DNA of 29,384 bases from UBA3700 sp963592135 (GTDB lineage Bacteria; Bacillota; Clostridia; Christensenellales; UBA3700), in assembly GCA_963592135.1 (NCBI GenBank), contig CAVAVP010000022.1, forward strand, positions 1 to 29,384, in the 5' to 3' direction. The notes under the pieces were generated by a model. It saw only the letters and a program-made list of their open reading frames with translations, did not search any database and was not told the DNA's origin. Position numbers and translations under genes: made by a program. Of this stretch, positions 21,501 through 29,383 are shown one piece after another (position 1 is the first letter of the stretch; each line of letters begins with the position of its first letter).

Positions 21501-24419
21501 ATGAAGAAGCGTTTTTGTGTAAGTTTAATTATTTTACTTGTTGTAGTAATTGCTACAGCTATGGCTTCTTGTTCTGTTGAGCAATCGCTTGATTATAATG
21601 ATTCAATTGATTCAATGTATGGTGATTCGTTTTCTATTGTTTCAACGAGCAATGCACCCGATAATGCCATTGAATATAAAAATTTGCCTCGTGTTACAAA
21701 AAAAATAATCGTAGATAATAGAATATCTGGCGTTCATTCGCTTGGTTTATATATTCCAAAAGGTGAAAGTATAAAAGTTACTATTGATGCAAATCAAGTA
21801 GAGAAGGGACATAAAATTTTAGGTAATGATAATATGTTTTCTTCCTCTGGAGTTTTGCCCTTCTCTGTAAGTTTAAATGGTGTAGTTACTGTAATTGAAA
21901 GAACGTCAAGTTATGGTGGAGAAATAGAACTTTTCATATCAGATAGTGCAAGTACAAGTTTTTGTATAACAATTGAAGGTGCGGTTGAAAGTTCTTTTTA
22001 TAGATATGGAATAGATAATGAGCAAAGTATAAACAATATTGGGGAGTATACGGTTTTAGATGCTACTAATATTAGATTATATTTTCCTATAGCGTATAAC
22101 GAAAAAATAAATAATGTTTCAAGTGTTATGCTTTGGTGGAGAATGGCACTTGTTTCAATGGATAAATTATTTAATTTATCATTTTTTAATAATGATAATT
22201 CGCCACTTAAGATATATTTTAAAGACCTGGTGATAACGCCAAGTTATGATGCAAGTGAAAATAAAATATATTTACCTGTATCTTATATTGAAGAGATTGT
22301 AAATTATGGTAATTTAATATCTGGAAACAATGGCAAAATCTTAGAAATATTGAAAGTTATTGTGCAGGAAAAAGAAGAAGAGACGCTTTGCTATGAAAAC
22401 TCCATTTTAAAGGATTCTATTTCCGATGTAGTTGCTTCTTTAACATATGCAAGTATGGTTGATTCTTATTTATCTACAGATATTGATACTAACAAAATTT
22501 TACATGTAGAAAATGTTGTTAAAGATACTATTAATAAAACCTATAGTGATAAAAATATATCATTATTTTTGAATATTTACTATAGCTTTGGAGAAGAGCA
22601 AGTATACAAACTTTTAGGTGCAAGTAAAACGTGCTTAAGTCTAAGTGAAATTTTGAATGAAGCAACAAGAATTTTAAATACTGACTTTACATCGTTAGCT
22701 TTAGCTTATGATATTCCTTATGCGATTGAAAGTAGCAATTTAAATAAGTTTTATTTAGTTTCATCAAGTTTAGTGTCAGGTGGAACTTTATTTGAAAATC
22801 AAACAGGACTACATGTTAAAATAGGTGAAACCACAACGTTTAATTTTAATGATAGTATAGTAGGCGAAGGATGGGAAGTTGCTGATATAAAGGGAACAGC
22901 AGGGCTTTGGTATAAGAATTCTGATGGAATATATTCATATACTCCAAATTCTAAAAACTTACAAGATAATTTTACATTAGTACTAAAAAATGGAGATAAT
23001 GAAGTTTATTTAAAAAACAATATAACTGTAGATGTTGCAGTGTGCTCGACAACAATTTATGAAGATGTATCATTTACTTCACTTGAAGATGCAATTAAAC
23101 ATTATAAAGATGCTGTTTCAACGAAAAGCAAGTCCTTGTTGTATGCTCAAGTTGAAAAAGAGGAAGTAATTGATGATACAAAAAAGAGTTTTGTAGTAAC
23201 AAATGGCTGTATAGAAGTGCCTAAAGATGGTTATTATATGATTTATTTAAAGAGCGCCGGGCTATGTTCTGTAGATTTTGGAGTTAAGGAATATTCTACA
23301 ACTATTTTAAATAATATTTTGACCGTGCCTTCATATACATCTGAACTTTCTTATAGAGTAAAATTGCAAACAGGTTATACATACTACTTTACAATTTATA
23401 ATCTTGCAAACAAAGGTGTAGGATATGCATCGCTTGGAATTAAAATGGATGAATGGGAAAATATTGAAGATGTAGGTGTAGATTATCTAATATATCCAAA
23501 ATTGAGTAGAAGTCAAATAGTAGAGTTTTCAATTCCTCAAAAAGAAGTAGAGAGTATGACAACTCAAGGTGAAACTTATAATAATATTAATATTTCAAGC
23601 ATGAAAATTAATGATAATGAATATATCTTTAATAATAGCATTGAGGGAATAGCAAATAAGGATACGGTATTAAAAGTAACATTAGAGAATACTGGTAGAA
23701 TAAATTATATAAATATAAATGTTGAGTCTATGGAAGGGGTTAGCATGTATGTTATGTATGATAGTGGGCTTAAGTATGGTGAAACTTTAACGCTTAAAAA
23801 TGGTGAAAATATAATTGAAGGTAAAGAGATTAGGGCGTCGTTGATTATGTTCTATTTTAGGGGAGAGAAAGACTATAAGGTATGTGTAAATAATATTAGG
23901 GTATCTTATAAATTAGAGAAAATGTCTATAATTCCATCCTCTAGTACTGAGATAGAATTTATTGGTGAATGGTATACAGATTATTCATACATTGGAATAA
24001 ATGGAACACTGGTTGTTTCAAAAGCCGAGGGAGCGACATTCTCATATTCGTTTAATGGAAATAGAGTTGCTTTATATGCAGTAAAAGGACCAGAGTTTGG
24101 CTCCGCTACGGTTTATATAGATGATAAGGAGGTTGAAACTGTATCTTTTTATAGTGACAAGATAGAGTGTGCCCAACTTGTATTTAGTAAAGACCTTAGT
24201 GATGGAGATCATATAATGAAGATAATTTCAGATAGTGAAACTCCAATAAATTTTGATTACATTGCTGTGTCTAAATTGGGCGAAACTAAAAACGAAATAG
24301 ACTATTCTAAGATTTGGTATATGTCAACTATAATTCCAGGCATTATATTAATAGCCGGCATCGTATTTATAGTTTTAGATATAAGAGCAAAAAAAATAAA
24401 GAAAAAAGATTCTCAGTAA
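21501..24419 (+). CDS. M60-like (enhancin/mucinase-type) lipoprotein, probably catalytically inactive, with C-terminal membrane anchor
   Basis: A 972-aa exported protein: signal peptide with Cys24 as probable lipid site (MASC), a large extracellular part, then a membrane helix (about 940-959) and a basic tail. Residues about 60-410 resemble the M60 peptidase family: GVHSLGLYIPKGESIKVTI (77-95), CITIEGAVESSFYRYG (155-170), the helix SSVMLWWRMALVSMDKLFN and YYSFGEEQVYKLLG (360-373). Where M60 enzymes have SGxWGxIHExxH, this protein has SGNNGKILEILK (274-285): Glu282 remains but both zinc histidines are Leu281 and Lys285. The third ligand position may be Asp309. Later beta-rich regions include a C-terminal sandwich (about 845-925, GSATVYIDDKEVETVSFYS) resembling carbohydrate- or surface-binding modules. 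No ribosome site precedes the start. Binding without proteolysis is the likeliest reading. Confidence 0.65.
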   Translation: MKKRFCVSLIILLVVVIATAMASCSVEQSLDYNDSIDSMYGDSFSIVSTSNAPDNAIEYKNLPRVTKKIIVDNRISGVHSLGLYIPKGESIKVTIDANQVEKGHKILGNDNMFSSSGVLPFSVSLNGVVTVIERTSSYGGEIELFISDSASTSFCITIEGAVESSFYRYGIDNEQSINNIGEYTVLDATNIRLYFPIAYNEKINNVSSVMLWWRMALVSMDKLFNLSFFNNDNSPLKIYFKDLVITPSYDASENKIYLPVSYIEEIVNYGNLISGNNGKILEILKVIVQEKEEETLCYENSILKDSISDVVASLTYASMVDSYLSTDIDTNKILHVENVVKDTINKTYSDKNISLFLNIYYSFGEEQVYKLLGASKTCLSLSEILNEATRILNTDFTSLALAYDIPYAIESSNLNKFYLVSSSLVSGGTLFENQTGLHVKIGETTTFNFNDSIVGEGWEVADIKGTAGLWYKNSDGIYSYTPNSKNLQDNFTLVLKNGDNEVYLKNNITVDVAVCSTTIYEDVSFTSLEDAIKHYKDAVSTKSKSLLYAQVEKEEVIDDTKKSFVVTNGCIEVPKDGYYMIYLKSAGLCSVDFGVKEYSTTILNNILTVPSYTSELSYRVKLQTGYTYYFTIYNLANKGVGYASLGIKMDEWENIEDVGVDYLIYPKLSRSQIVEFSIPQKEVESMTTQGETYNNINISSMKINDNEYIFNNSIEGIANKDTVLKVTLENTGRINYININVESMEGVSMYVMYDSGLKYGETLTLKNGENIIEGKEIRASLIMFYFRGEKDYKVCVNNIRVSYKLEKMSIIPSSSTEIEFIGEWYTDYSYIGINGTLVVSKAEGATFSYSFNGNRVALYAVKGPEFGSATVYIDDKEVETVSFYSDKIECAQLVFSKDLSDGDHIMKIISDSETPINFDYIAVSKLGETKNEIDYSKIWYMSTIIPGIILIAGIVFIVLDIRAKKIKKKDSQ

Positions 24420-24447
24420 AGGAATAATAAGACGAATAATTTCTATT

Positions 24448-24482
24448 TTAGCAGTCTATGCAATGGATTGCTAATTTTTTTT
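24448..24482 (+). terminator. Terminator that is also a CIRCE-like element
   Basis: TTAGCAGTC (24448-24456), nine bases, GATTGCTAA (24466-24474), then eight Ts (24475-24482). As RNA it is a 9-bp hairpin (one G-U) with a U-tract, ending the lipoprotein transcript 28 bases after its stop. As DNA it matches the HrcA target TTAGCACTC-N9-GAGTGCTAA in 16 of 18 positions, including the exact spacer. It lies 20 bases upstream of the hrcA -35. Confidence 0.75.
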
Positions 24483-24502
24483 AATTTTTAACTCAAAATT
24501 TG

Positions 24503-24530
24503 TTGACATAAAAAAATGGGATGTTATAAT
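24503..24530 (+). promoter_or_regulatory. Promoter of the hrcA-grpE-dnaK-dnaJ operon
   Basis: TTGACA (24503-24508) and TATAAT (24525-24530) are both perfect, spaced by 16 bases, and the -10 is extended by TG at 24522-24523. Transcription would begin around 24537, inside the CIRCE element that follows. Confidence 0.92.
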
Positions 24531-24534
24531 AGAT

Positions 24535-24561
24535 TTAGCAATTGAAAGACGAGAGTGCCAA
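24535..24561 (+). promoter_or_regulatory. CIRCE operator (degenerate) for HrcA
   Basis: TTAGCAATT (24535-24543), nine bases, GAGTGCCAA (24553-24561) matches CIRCE in 15 of 18 positions with the exact N9 spacer. It overlaps the predicted transcription start, the classic place for HrcA repression. The left arm carries two of the three mismatches. Confidence 0.85.
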
Positions 24562-24583
24562 AATTGTTATAGAAGGTAATAAT

Positions 24584-25594
24584 ATGAGTGAAGAAAAATT
24601 ATCTGATAGAAAGAAAAAAATACTAACAGCTTTAGTTGATAGTTATATTAGTGAAGCTGAACCTATTTCTTCTTCCACAATTCAAGAGAAGTATCTTCCA
24701 GATGTATCTTCAGCAACGATTAGATCTGAACTTGCAACGCTAGAGGATTTGGGTTATTTAACTCAACCACATACATCATCAGGAAGAATTCCATCTTCAA
24801 AGGCATATAAGTATTATGTTCAAAATATAATGGAAATATCTGATGAAGAGTTAGGTCAAGTTAGAGATATGTTTGAAACAAAGTTTTTTTCATTACAAGA
24901 GATTGTAGATAATGGAGCAAAAATTGTTTCAGATATAACAAACTACACATCACTACTTATGATTTCTTCTACGGATAATATTGTTATTAACGATGTTAAA
25001 CTCGTAGATATGTATGATGGCTCTGCGCTAGTTTTAATTGTTACAAACAATGGAACAATTAAAAACAAGGAAATTAAAATACCAGAAAATAATATGCAAA
25101 ACTATATTGAAGTTGCAAATAACCTATTATATAGGACTTTTGCTGGTAAAAAACTTGTAGAGGTGATTCATTCACACAATATGATTGATCCACAATTAAA
25201 AGAGTTTAAATTAGTTTTTGATGAAGTATTTAATATGATTATAAGCTATAAAAAGGCTAGAGAAAATCAGGTATTAGTCGAAGGAAAAGATAAAATCTTT
25301 AATTATCCTGAATACAACGACATTAATAATGTTAAAAACTTCATAAGTATTGTTGATGATAATAAAAAACTTCATGAAATAGTTGATGATAAAAATGGTT
25401 CAATTGAGGTTTCGGTTAAAATCGGTAAAGACGATAATGAAAAGCTTCAAGATATGGCGGTTGTAAGCGCTAAATATAAAATGAAAGGCGAGGAAGTAGG
25501 ACAAATTGGTGTAATAGGACCTCAAAGAATGAATTACAAAAAAGTAATCGCTGTCCTAAAGGAAATAGGCAAGTTGTTCGAGAACCAAGATTAA
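24584..25594 (+). CDS. hrcA: Heat-inducible transcription repressor HrcA
   Basis: Represses the chaperone operon by binding CIRCE, with GroEL-dependent activity in known systems. The 336 aa have an N-terminal winged helix (about 1-75: LSDRKKKILTALVDSYI, PISSSTIQEKY, SSATIRSELATLEDLGYLTQPHTSSGRIPS) followed by a GAF-like and dimerisation region. The C-terminus reads GEEVGQIGVIGPQRMNYKKVIAVL, a family hallmark. The start at 24584 has GAAGGT upstream; an in-frame TTG at 24542 lies within the CIRCE element and is rejected. It is the first gene of the operon, and grpE begins 9 bases after the stop. Confidence 0.96.
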   Translation: MSEEKLSDRKKKILTALVDSYISEAEPISSSTIQEKYLPDVSSATIRSELATLEDLGYLTQPHTSSGRIPSSKAYKYYVQNIMEISDEELGQVRDMFETKFFSLQEIVDNGAKIVSDITNYTSLLMISSTDNIVINDVKLVDMYDGSALVLIVTNNGTIKNKEIKIPENNMQNYIEVANNLLYRTFAGKKLVEVIHSHNMIDPQLKEFKLVFDEVFNMIISYKKARENQVLVEGKDKIFNYPEYNDINNVKNFISIVDDNKKLHEIVDDKNGSIEVSVKIGKDDNEKLQDMAVVSAKYKMKGEEVGQIGVIGPQRMNYKKVIAVLKEIGKLFENQD

Positions 25595-25603
25595 GGAGAA
25601 CGT

Positions 25604-26098
25604 ATGGCAAAGAAAAAGAAAGAAGAACAAGCTGAAAGTTTTGAATATATAGGTGAAAAAACTGAAGCAAAGAAATCTGCATCTGATGAAAAATATAATA
25701 CATTGTACAACCAATTCGTTAGATTGCAAGCTGATTTTGACAATTACAAAAAAAGAAATGCGTCTTTAGGGACTTCAATGTATAACGACGGTGTTAATGA
25801 TGCAATCATAGCAATCTTGCCAACTATTGATTCTATTGATATGGCAATTAATGCTCAAGTAGATGAAAATAACAAAAAAGGAATAGAACTAGTAAAGAAA
25901 GCGTTTATGGATGTTCTTGCTAAATTCAATGTTGAAGAAATTAAAGCTTTAGGAGAAGAATTTAATCCAAATTTACATGAAGCCGTAATGAACAAAGACG
26001 ATTCAGAAAATGCTGGTAAAGTAATTCAAGTGTTTAGAACCGGTTACAAACGTGGAGATAAAGTCTTAAGACACTCTATGTGCGTAGTTGGACAATAA
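25604..26098 (+). CDS. grpE: Nucleotide exchange factor GrpE
   Basis: Releases ADP from DnaK. The 164 aa begin with a charged, lysine-rich tail (1-30), then a long helix containing YNTLYNQFVRLQADFDNYKKRN (31-52). The C-terminal beta domain has FNPNLHEAVMNKDDSENAGKVIQVFRTGYKRGDKVLRHSMCVV, which contains the DnaK-contacting face. It is somewhat shorter than many GrpE proteins (about 190 aa) because the disordered N-terminus is brief. AAGGAG precedes the start, and dnaK follows after 35 bases. Confidence 0.96.
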   Translation: MAKKKKEEQAESFEYIGEKTEAKKSASDEKYNTLYNQFVRLQADFDNYKKRNASLGTSMYNDGVNDAIIAILPTIDSIDMAINAQVDENNKKGIELVKKAFMDVLAKFNVEEIKALGEEFNPNLHEAVMNKDDSENAGKVIQVFRTGYKRGDKVLRHSMCVVGQ

Positions 26099-26133
26099 TA
26101 TAAAGAAATAAATTTTTAAAGGAGATAAAGAAT

Positions 26134-27984
26134 ATGAGTAAAATTATTGGTATTGACTTAGGTACAACAAACTCTTGTGTAGCTATTATGGAAGGTGGCG
26201 ATGCTACAGTTATAGCAAACTCTGAAGGTGGAAGAACAACCCCATCAGTAGTTGGTTTTGCAAAAGATGGCGAAAGACTTGTAGGACAAGTAGCTAAAAG
26301 ACAAGCAGTAGCTAATGCTTCAAGAACAATTAGCTCAATTAAGAGACATATGGGTGAAGATTATAAGGTTAAGATTGATGATAAATCTTATAGTCCACAA
26401 GAAATTTCAGCTATGATTTTAACAAAATTAAAACAAGATGCTGAAAGTTATTTAGGAGAGAAGGTAACACAAGCCGTTATTACGGTTCCTGCTTACTTTA
26501 GTGATAGCCAAAGACAAGCTACAAAAGACGCTGGTAAGATTGCAGGTCTTGAAGTTTTAAGAATTATTAACGAACCTACAGCAGCAGCTTTAGCTTATGG
26601 TCTAGATAAAGGTGAAAATAAAGGACAAAAAATTCTTATTTATGACTTGGGTGGTGGTACGTTCGATGTTTCAATCCTTGAGATTGAAGATGGTGTATTT
26701 GAAGTTCTATCTACAAATGGTGATACACACTTAGGTGGTGATGATTTCGATAATATAATTATCAAGTACATTCTTGATGAATTTAAGAAAACTGAGGGTA
26801 TTGATTTATCTGCAGATAAAGCTACAATGCAAAGAATTAAGGAAGCGGCTGAAAAAGCAAAGATTGATTTGTCTGGTGTAACGAGTACAAATATTAATCT
26901 TCCTTATATTACAATGTCAGCGGATGGTCCAAAACACATCGATATGAATTTAACAAGAGCTAAATTCGATGCGTTGACAGCAGATCTTGTAAATAAAACA
27001 TTAATTCCTCTAAAGAAAGCATTAGCAGATGCTAATTTAACAGCAAATGACTTATCTAAGGTTATCTTAGTTGGTGGTTCAACAAGAATTCCAGCAGTTG
27101 TAGATGCTGTAAGAAAAGCTACAGGTAAGGAGCCATTTAAGGGTATCAACCCAGATGAATGTGTAGCCTTAGGTGCTGCTATTCAAGGTGGTGTGCTTGC
27201 GGGTGATGTTAAAGATGTATTATTACTTGATGTAACTCCACTTTCATTAGGTATTGAAACAATGGGCGGTGTATTTACAAAATTAATTGATAGAAATACA
27301 ACAATTCCTACACAAAAGTCACAAGTATTCTCAACAGCTGCAGATAATCAAACAGCAGTAGATATTAGAGTACTACAAGGTGAAAGACCAATGGCTAATG
27401 ATAATAAGGAATTAGGTAGATTCCAATTAGATGGTATTGCTCCAGCTCCTCGTGGAATTCCACAAATTGAAGTTACTTTCGATATTGATGCTAATGGTAT
27501 TGTTAATGTTACAGCTATCGATAAAGGTACTGGTAAGAAACAATCTGTAACAATTACATCTTCAACTAATCTTTCTGAAGATGAAATTGATAAGGCTGTA
27601 AAAGAAGCAGAAAAGTACGCAGAAGAAGATAAGAAACGTAAGGAATTTGTTGATGCAAAGAATGATGCTGATCAAATGATTTTCGCAACAGAAAAAGCAA
27701 TCAGTGAAGCAGGAGATAAAATTACTGAAGAAGATAAGAAGACTTTAACAGAAGCAGTAGAAAAGGCTAAGAAAGATTTGCAAGAAGCAAAAGATGCTGA
27801 AAAGACAAGAGCTATCATTGATGAAATGACAAAAGCTAATGCGCCAATCTTTACAAAGTTATATCAGGCAGCTCAAGAAAATGCAAATGCTCAACAAGCA
27901 CAAGATGGAGCAGCACAAAATAATGCTGGAACAAATCCAGATGATATCATTATCGATAATGGTGATGATTCAAATAATAAATAG
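26134..27984 (+). CDS. dnaK: Hsp70 chaperone DnaK
   Basis: ATP-dependent chaperone of 616 aa. The nucleotide-binding domain opens with IGIDLGTTNSCVAIMEGG (5-22) and contains IIRIINEPTAAALAYGL-type and IYDLGGGTFDVSIL phosphate loops and VILVGGSTRIPAV. The interdomain linker is VLLLD (362-366), then the substrate-binding domain with DVTPLSLGIETMGG. The linker lies about 27 residues earlier than in E. coli, consistent with the deletion typical of Gram-positive DnaK. The C-terminal tail is Gln/Asn/Asp-rich and ends DDIIIDNGDDSNNK. GGAG lies 11 bases before the start. Confidence 0.98.
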   Translation: MSKIIGIDLGTTNSCVAIMEGGDATVIANSEGGRTTPSVVGFAKDGERLVGQVAKRQAVANASRTISSIKRHMGEDYKVKIDDKSYSPQEISAMILTKLKQDAESYLGEKVTQAVITVPAYFSDSQRQATKDAGKIAGLEVLRIINEPTAAALAYGLDKGENKGQKILIYDLGGGTFDVSILEIEDGVFEVLSTNGDTHLGGDDFDNIIIKYILDEFKKTEGIDLSADKATMQRIKEAAEKAKIDLSGVTSTNINLPYITMSADGPKHIDMNLTRAKFDALTADLVNKTLIPLKKALADANLTANDLSKVILVGGSTRIPAVVDAVRKATGKEPFKGINPDECVALGAAIQGGVLAGDVKDVLLLDVTPLSLGIETMGGVFTKLIDRNTTIPTQKSQVFSTAADNQTAVDIRVLQGERPMANDNKELGRFQLDGIAPAPRGIPQIEVTFDIDANGIVNVTAIDKGTGKKQSVTITSSTNLSEDEIDKAVKEAEKYAEEDKKRKEFVDAKNDADQMIFATEKAISEAGDKITEEDKKTLTEAVEKAKKDLQEAKDAEKTRAIIDEMTKANAPIFTKLYQAAQENANAQQAQDGAAQNNAGTNPDDIIIDNGDDSNNK

Positions 27985-28014
27985 TCATATAATAAAACTC
28001 CATTATATATTATA

Positions 28015-28051
28015 ACAATCAAGGAATCTCTACATGAGGTTCCGAGATTGT
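28015..28051 (+). other. Stem-loop between dnaK and dnaJ
   Basis: ACAATC (28015-28020) pairs with GATTGT (28046-28051). After a 2x2 internal loop, GGAATCTC (28023-28030) pairs with GAGGTTCC (28036-28043, one G-U) around the loop TACAT. The sequence after it is CTTAAAAAAGG, with no T-run, so it is not a normal terminator. It could stabilise the upstream mRNA, be a processing site, or cause partial termination, lowering dnaJ relative to dnaK. Confidence 0.65.
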
Positions 28052-28068
28052 CTTAAAAAAGGAATACT

Positions 28069-29238
28069 ATGGATAAAGATTTATACGAAGTTCTTGGTGT
28101 TAATAAAAATGCCACGGATGATGAAATAAAAAAATCATATAGAAAATTAGCAATGAAATATCACCCTGATAGATTTGCTTCCGCTACTGATGCTGAAAAG
28201 AAAGACGCAGAAAACAAATTTAAGGAAATAAATCATGCTTACGAAGTTTTATCGGATCCACAAAAGAAATCAAATTACGACCAATACGGAAGTGAAGACG
28301 GACCTCAAGGTTTTGGTGGCTTTGGCGGTGGCGCCGGTGGTAGTGGTTTTGGCGGTTTTGAAGATATATTTAGTTCTATATTTGATGGCTTTGGTGGGGG
28401 AAGATCTTCAAATAGAAGTAATGCTCCTCAGCAAGGTGCCGATATTCAAACAAGAATAGATATAACACTTGAGGAAGCTTATCAAGGGATTGATAAGATG
28501 TTTGAGTATTATAGGGACACAACTTGTGCGGATTGTAAAGGTACAGGTGCTAAAGCTGGAACTTCAATGGAAACATGTCAATATTGTAAAGGTACGGGCG
28601 TGATTCGTAAAGTTCAAAATACTATATTTGGGCAACAAGTTGTACAAACAGTATGTTCTCATTGTGGTGGTAAAGGTAAATCAATTAAAGAAAAGTGCCC
28701 AACTTGTCGCGGTACTGGTACAATTAGAACTAAAGAAGTTAAAAAATTCCATATACCGGCAGGCGTAGATACAGGAAATAATATGACAGTTAGACATGAA
28801 GGCCATTGTGGTAAAAATGGTGGTCCAAATGGTAATTTAGTCATAAGTATTTATGTAAAGGAATCAGATCAGTTTAAGAGAGTAGGAAATGATCTTTATA
28901 TGGATGTCCCTCTATCATTCTATAATGCTGCATGTGGTTGCGAACTTGAGATTAATACTCTAAAGGGATTAACTAAAACTAAAATACCAGAAGGAACTCA
29001 ATCTGGAACAAAAATTAGACTTAGAGGATATGGTATGAAGGTTCTTCAAAAAGAAGAATATGGAGATCTTTATGTAACAATAAAAGTAGAAACTCCAAAA
29101 GGTCTAAATGCAAAACAAAAGAGTTTATTAAAGGAATTCTCAGACTCTCTAGGTGAAACTCAAAATCCTTCAATTAAGAGATTTAGTGAGAGAATGAAAG
29201 ACTATTTTAATGAACTAAAGAAAAAAGCAAAGGAATAA
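28069..29238 (+). CDS. dnaJ: Hsp40 co-chaperone DnaJ
   Basis: Delivers substrates to DnaK and stimulates its ATPase. The 389 aa have a J domain (about 5-70) with the HPD tripeptide at 32-34, and a Gly/Phe-rich region (about 80-118). A zinc domain follows with four CxxCxGxG repeats starting at Cys153, Cys170, Cys196 and Cys210; all eight cysteines are present. The C-terminal substrate-binding beta domains include HIPAGVDTGNNMTVRHEG and IPEGTQSGTKIRLRGYGM. AAAAAAGGA serves as ribosome site. It is the last gene of the operon; no strong terminator was found before the tRNA promoter, only a T-run at 29273-29281. Confidence 0.97.
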   Translation: MDKDLYEVLGVNKNATDDEIKKSYRKLAMKYHPDRFASATDAEKKDAENKFKEINHAYEVLSDPQKKSNYDQYGSEDGPQGFGGFGGGAGGSGFGGFEDIFSSIFDGFGGGRSSNRSNAPQQGADIQTRIDITLEEAYQGIDKMFEYYRDTTCADCKGTGAKAGTSMETCQYCKGTGVIRKVQNTIFGQQVVQTVCSHCGGKGKSIKEKCPTCRGTGTIRTKEVKKFHIPAGVDTGNNMTVRHEGHCGKNGGPNGNLVISIYVKESDQFKRVGNDLYMDVPLSFYNAACGCELEINTLKGLTKTKIPEGTQSGTKIRLRGYGMKVLQKEEYGDLYVTIKVETPKGLNAKQKSLLKEFSDSLGETQNPSIKRFSERMKDYFNELKKKAKE

Positions 29239-29253
29239 TAAAAAAAATAATTT

Positions 29254-29302
29254 AAAGTGCTTTACATCTATATTTTTTTTTGATATATTAAATAAGCACT
29301 TT
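29254..29302. repeat. 9-bp inverted repeat flanking the tRNA promoter
   Basis: AAAGTGCTT (29254-29262) and AAGCACTTT (29294-29302) are perfect reverse complements 31 bases apart. The left arm overlaps the -35 and the right arm covers the likely transcription start of the tRNA. As RNA it would form a large-loop hairpin at the 3' end of the dnaJ transcript. Confidence 0.5.
29261..29289 (+). promoter_or_regulatory. Promoter of tRNA-Val
   Basis: TTTACA (29261-29266) and TATATT (29284-29289) are spaced by 17 bases, with TG at 29281-29282 extending the -10. Transcription would begin around 29296, twelve bases before the mature tRNA. Confidence 0.65.
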
Positions 29303-29307
29303 TAAGT

Positions 29308-29383
29308 GGAAGCATAGCTCAGCTGGGAGAGCATCTGCCTTACAAGCAGAGGGTCATAGGTTCGATCCCTATTGTTTCCACCA
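29308..29383 (+). tRNA. tRNA-Val (anticodon UAC)
   Basis: All arms fold by eye. The acceptor is GGAAGCA (29308-29314) with TGTTTCC (29373-29379, one G-U). The D stem is GCTC/GAGC, and the anticodon stem TCTGC/GCAGA encloses loop CTTACAA with anticodon TAC (29341-29343). The T stem is ATAGG/CCTAT with loop TTCGATC. Discriminator A is at 29380 and the CCA end is encoded (29381-29383). UAC reads valine GUA and, by wobble, other GUN codons. The window ends one base later, so further tRNAs could follow. Confidence 0.97.

Noticed and set aside
24542..24583. TTG start for hrcA
   Set aside because: It lies inside the CIRCE element at the transcription start, so it would have no leader; ATG 24584 has GAAGGT and begins the normal HrcA N-terminus.
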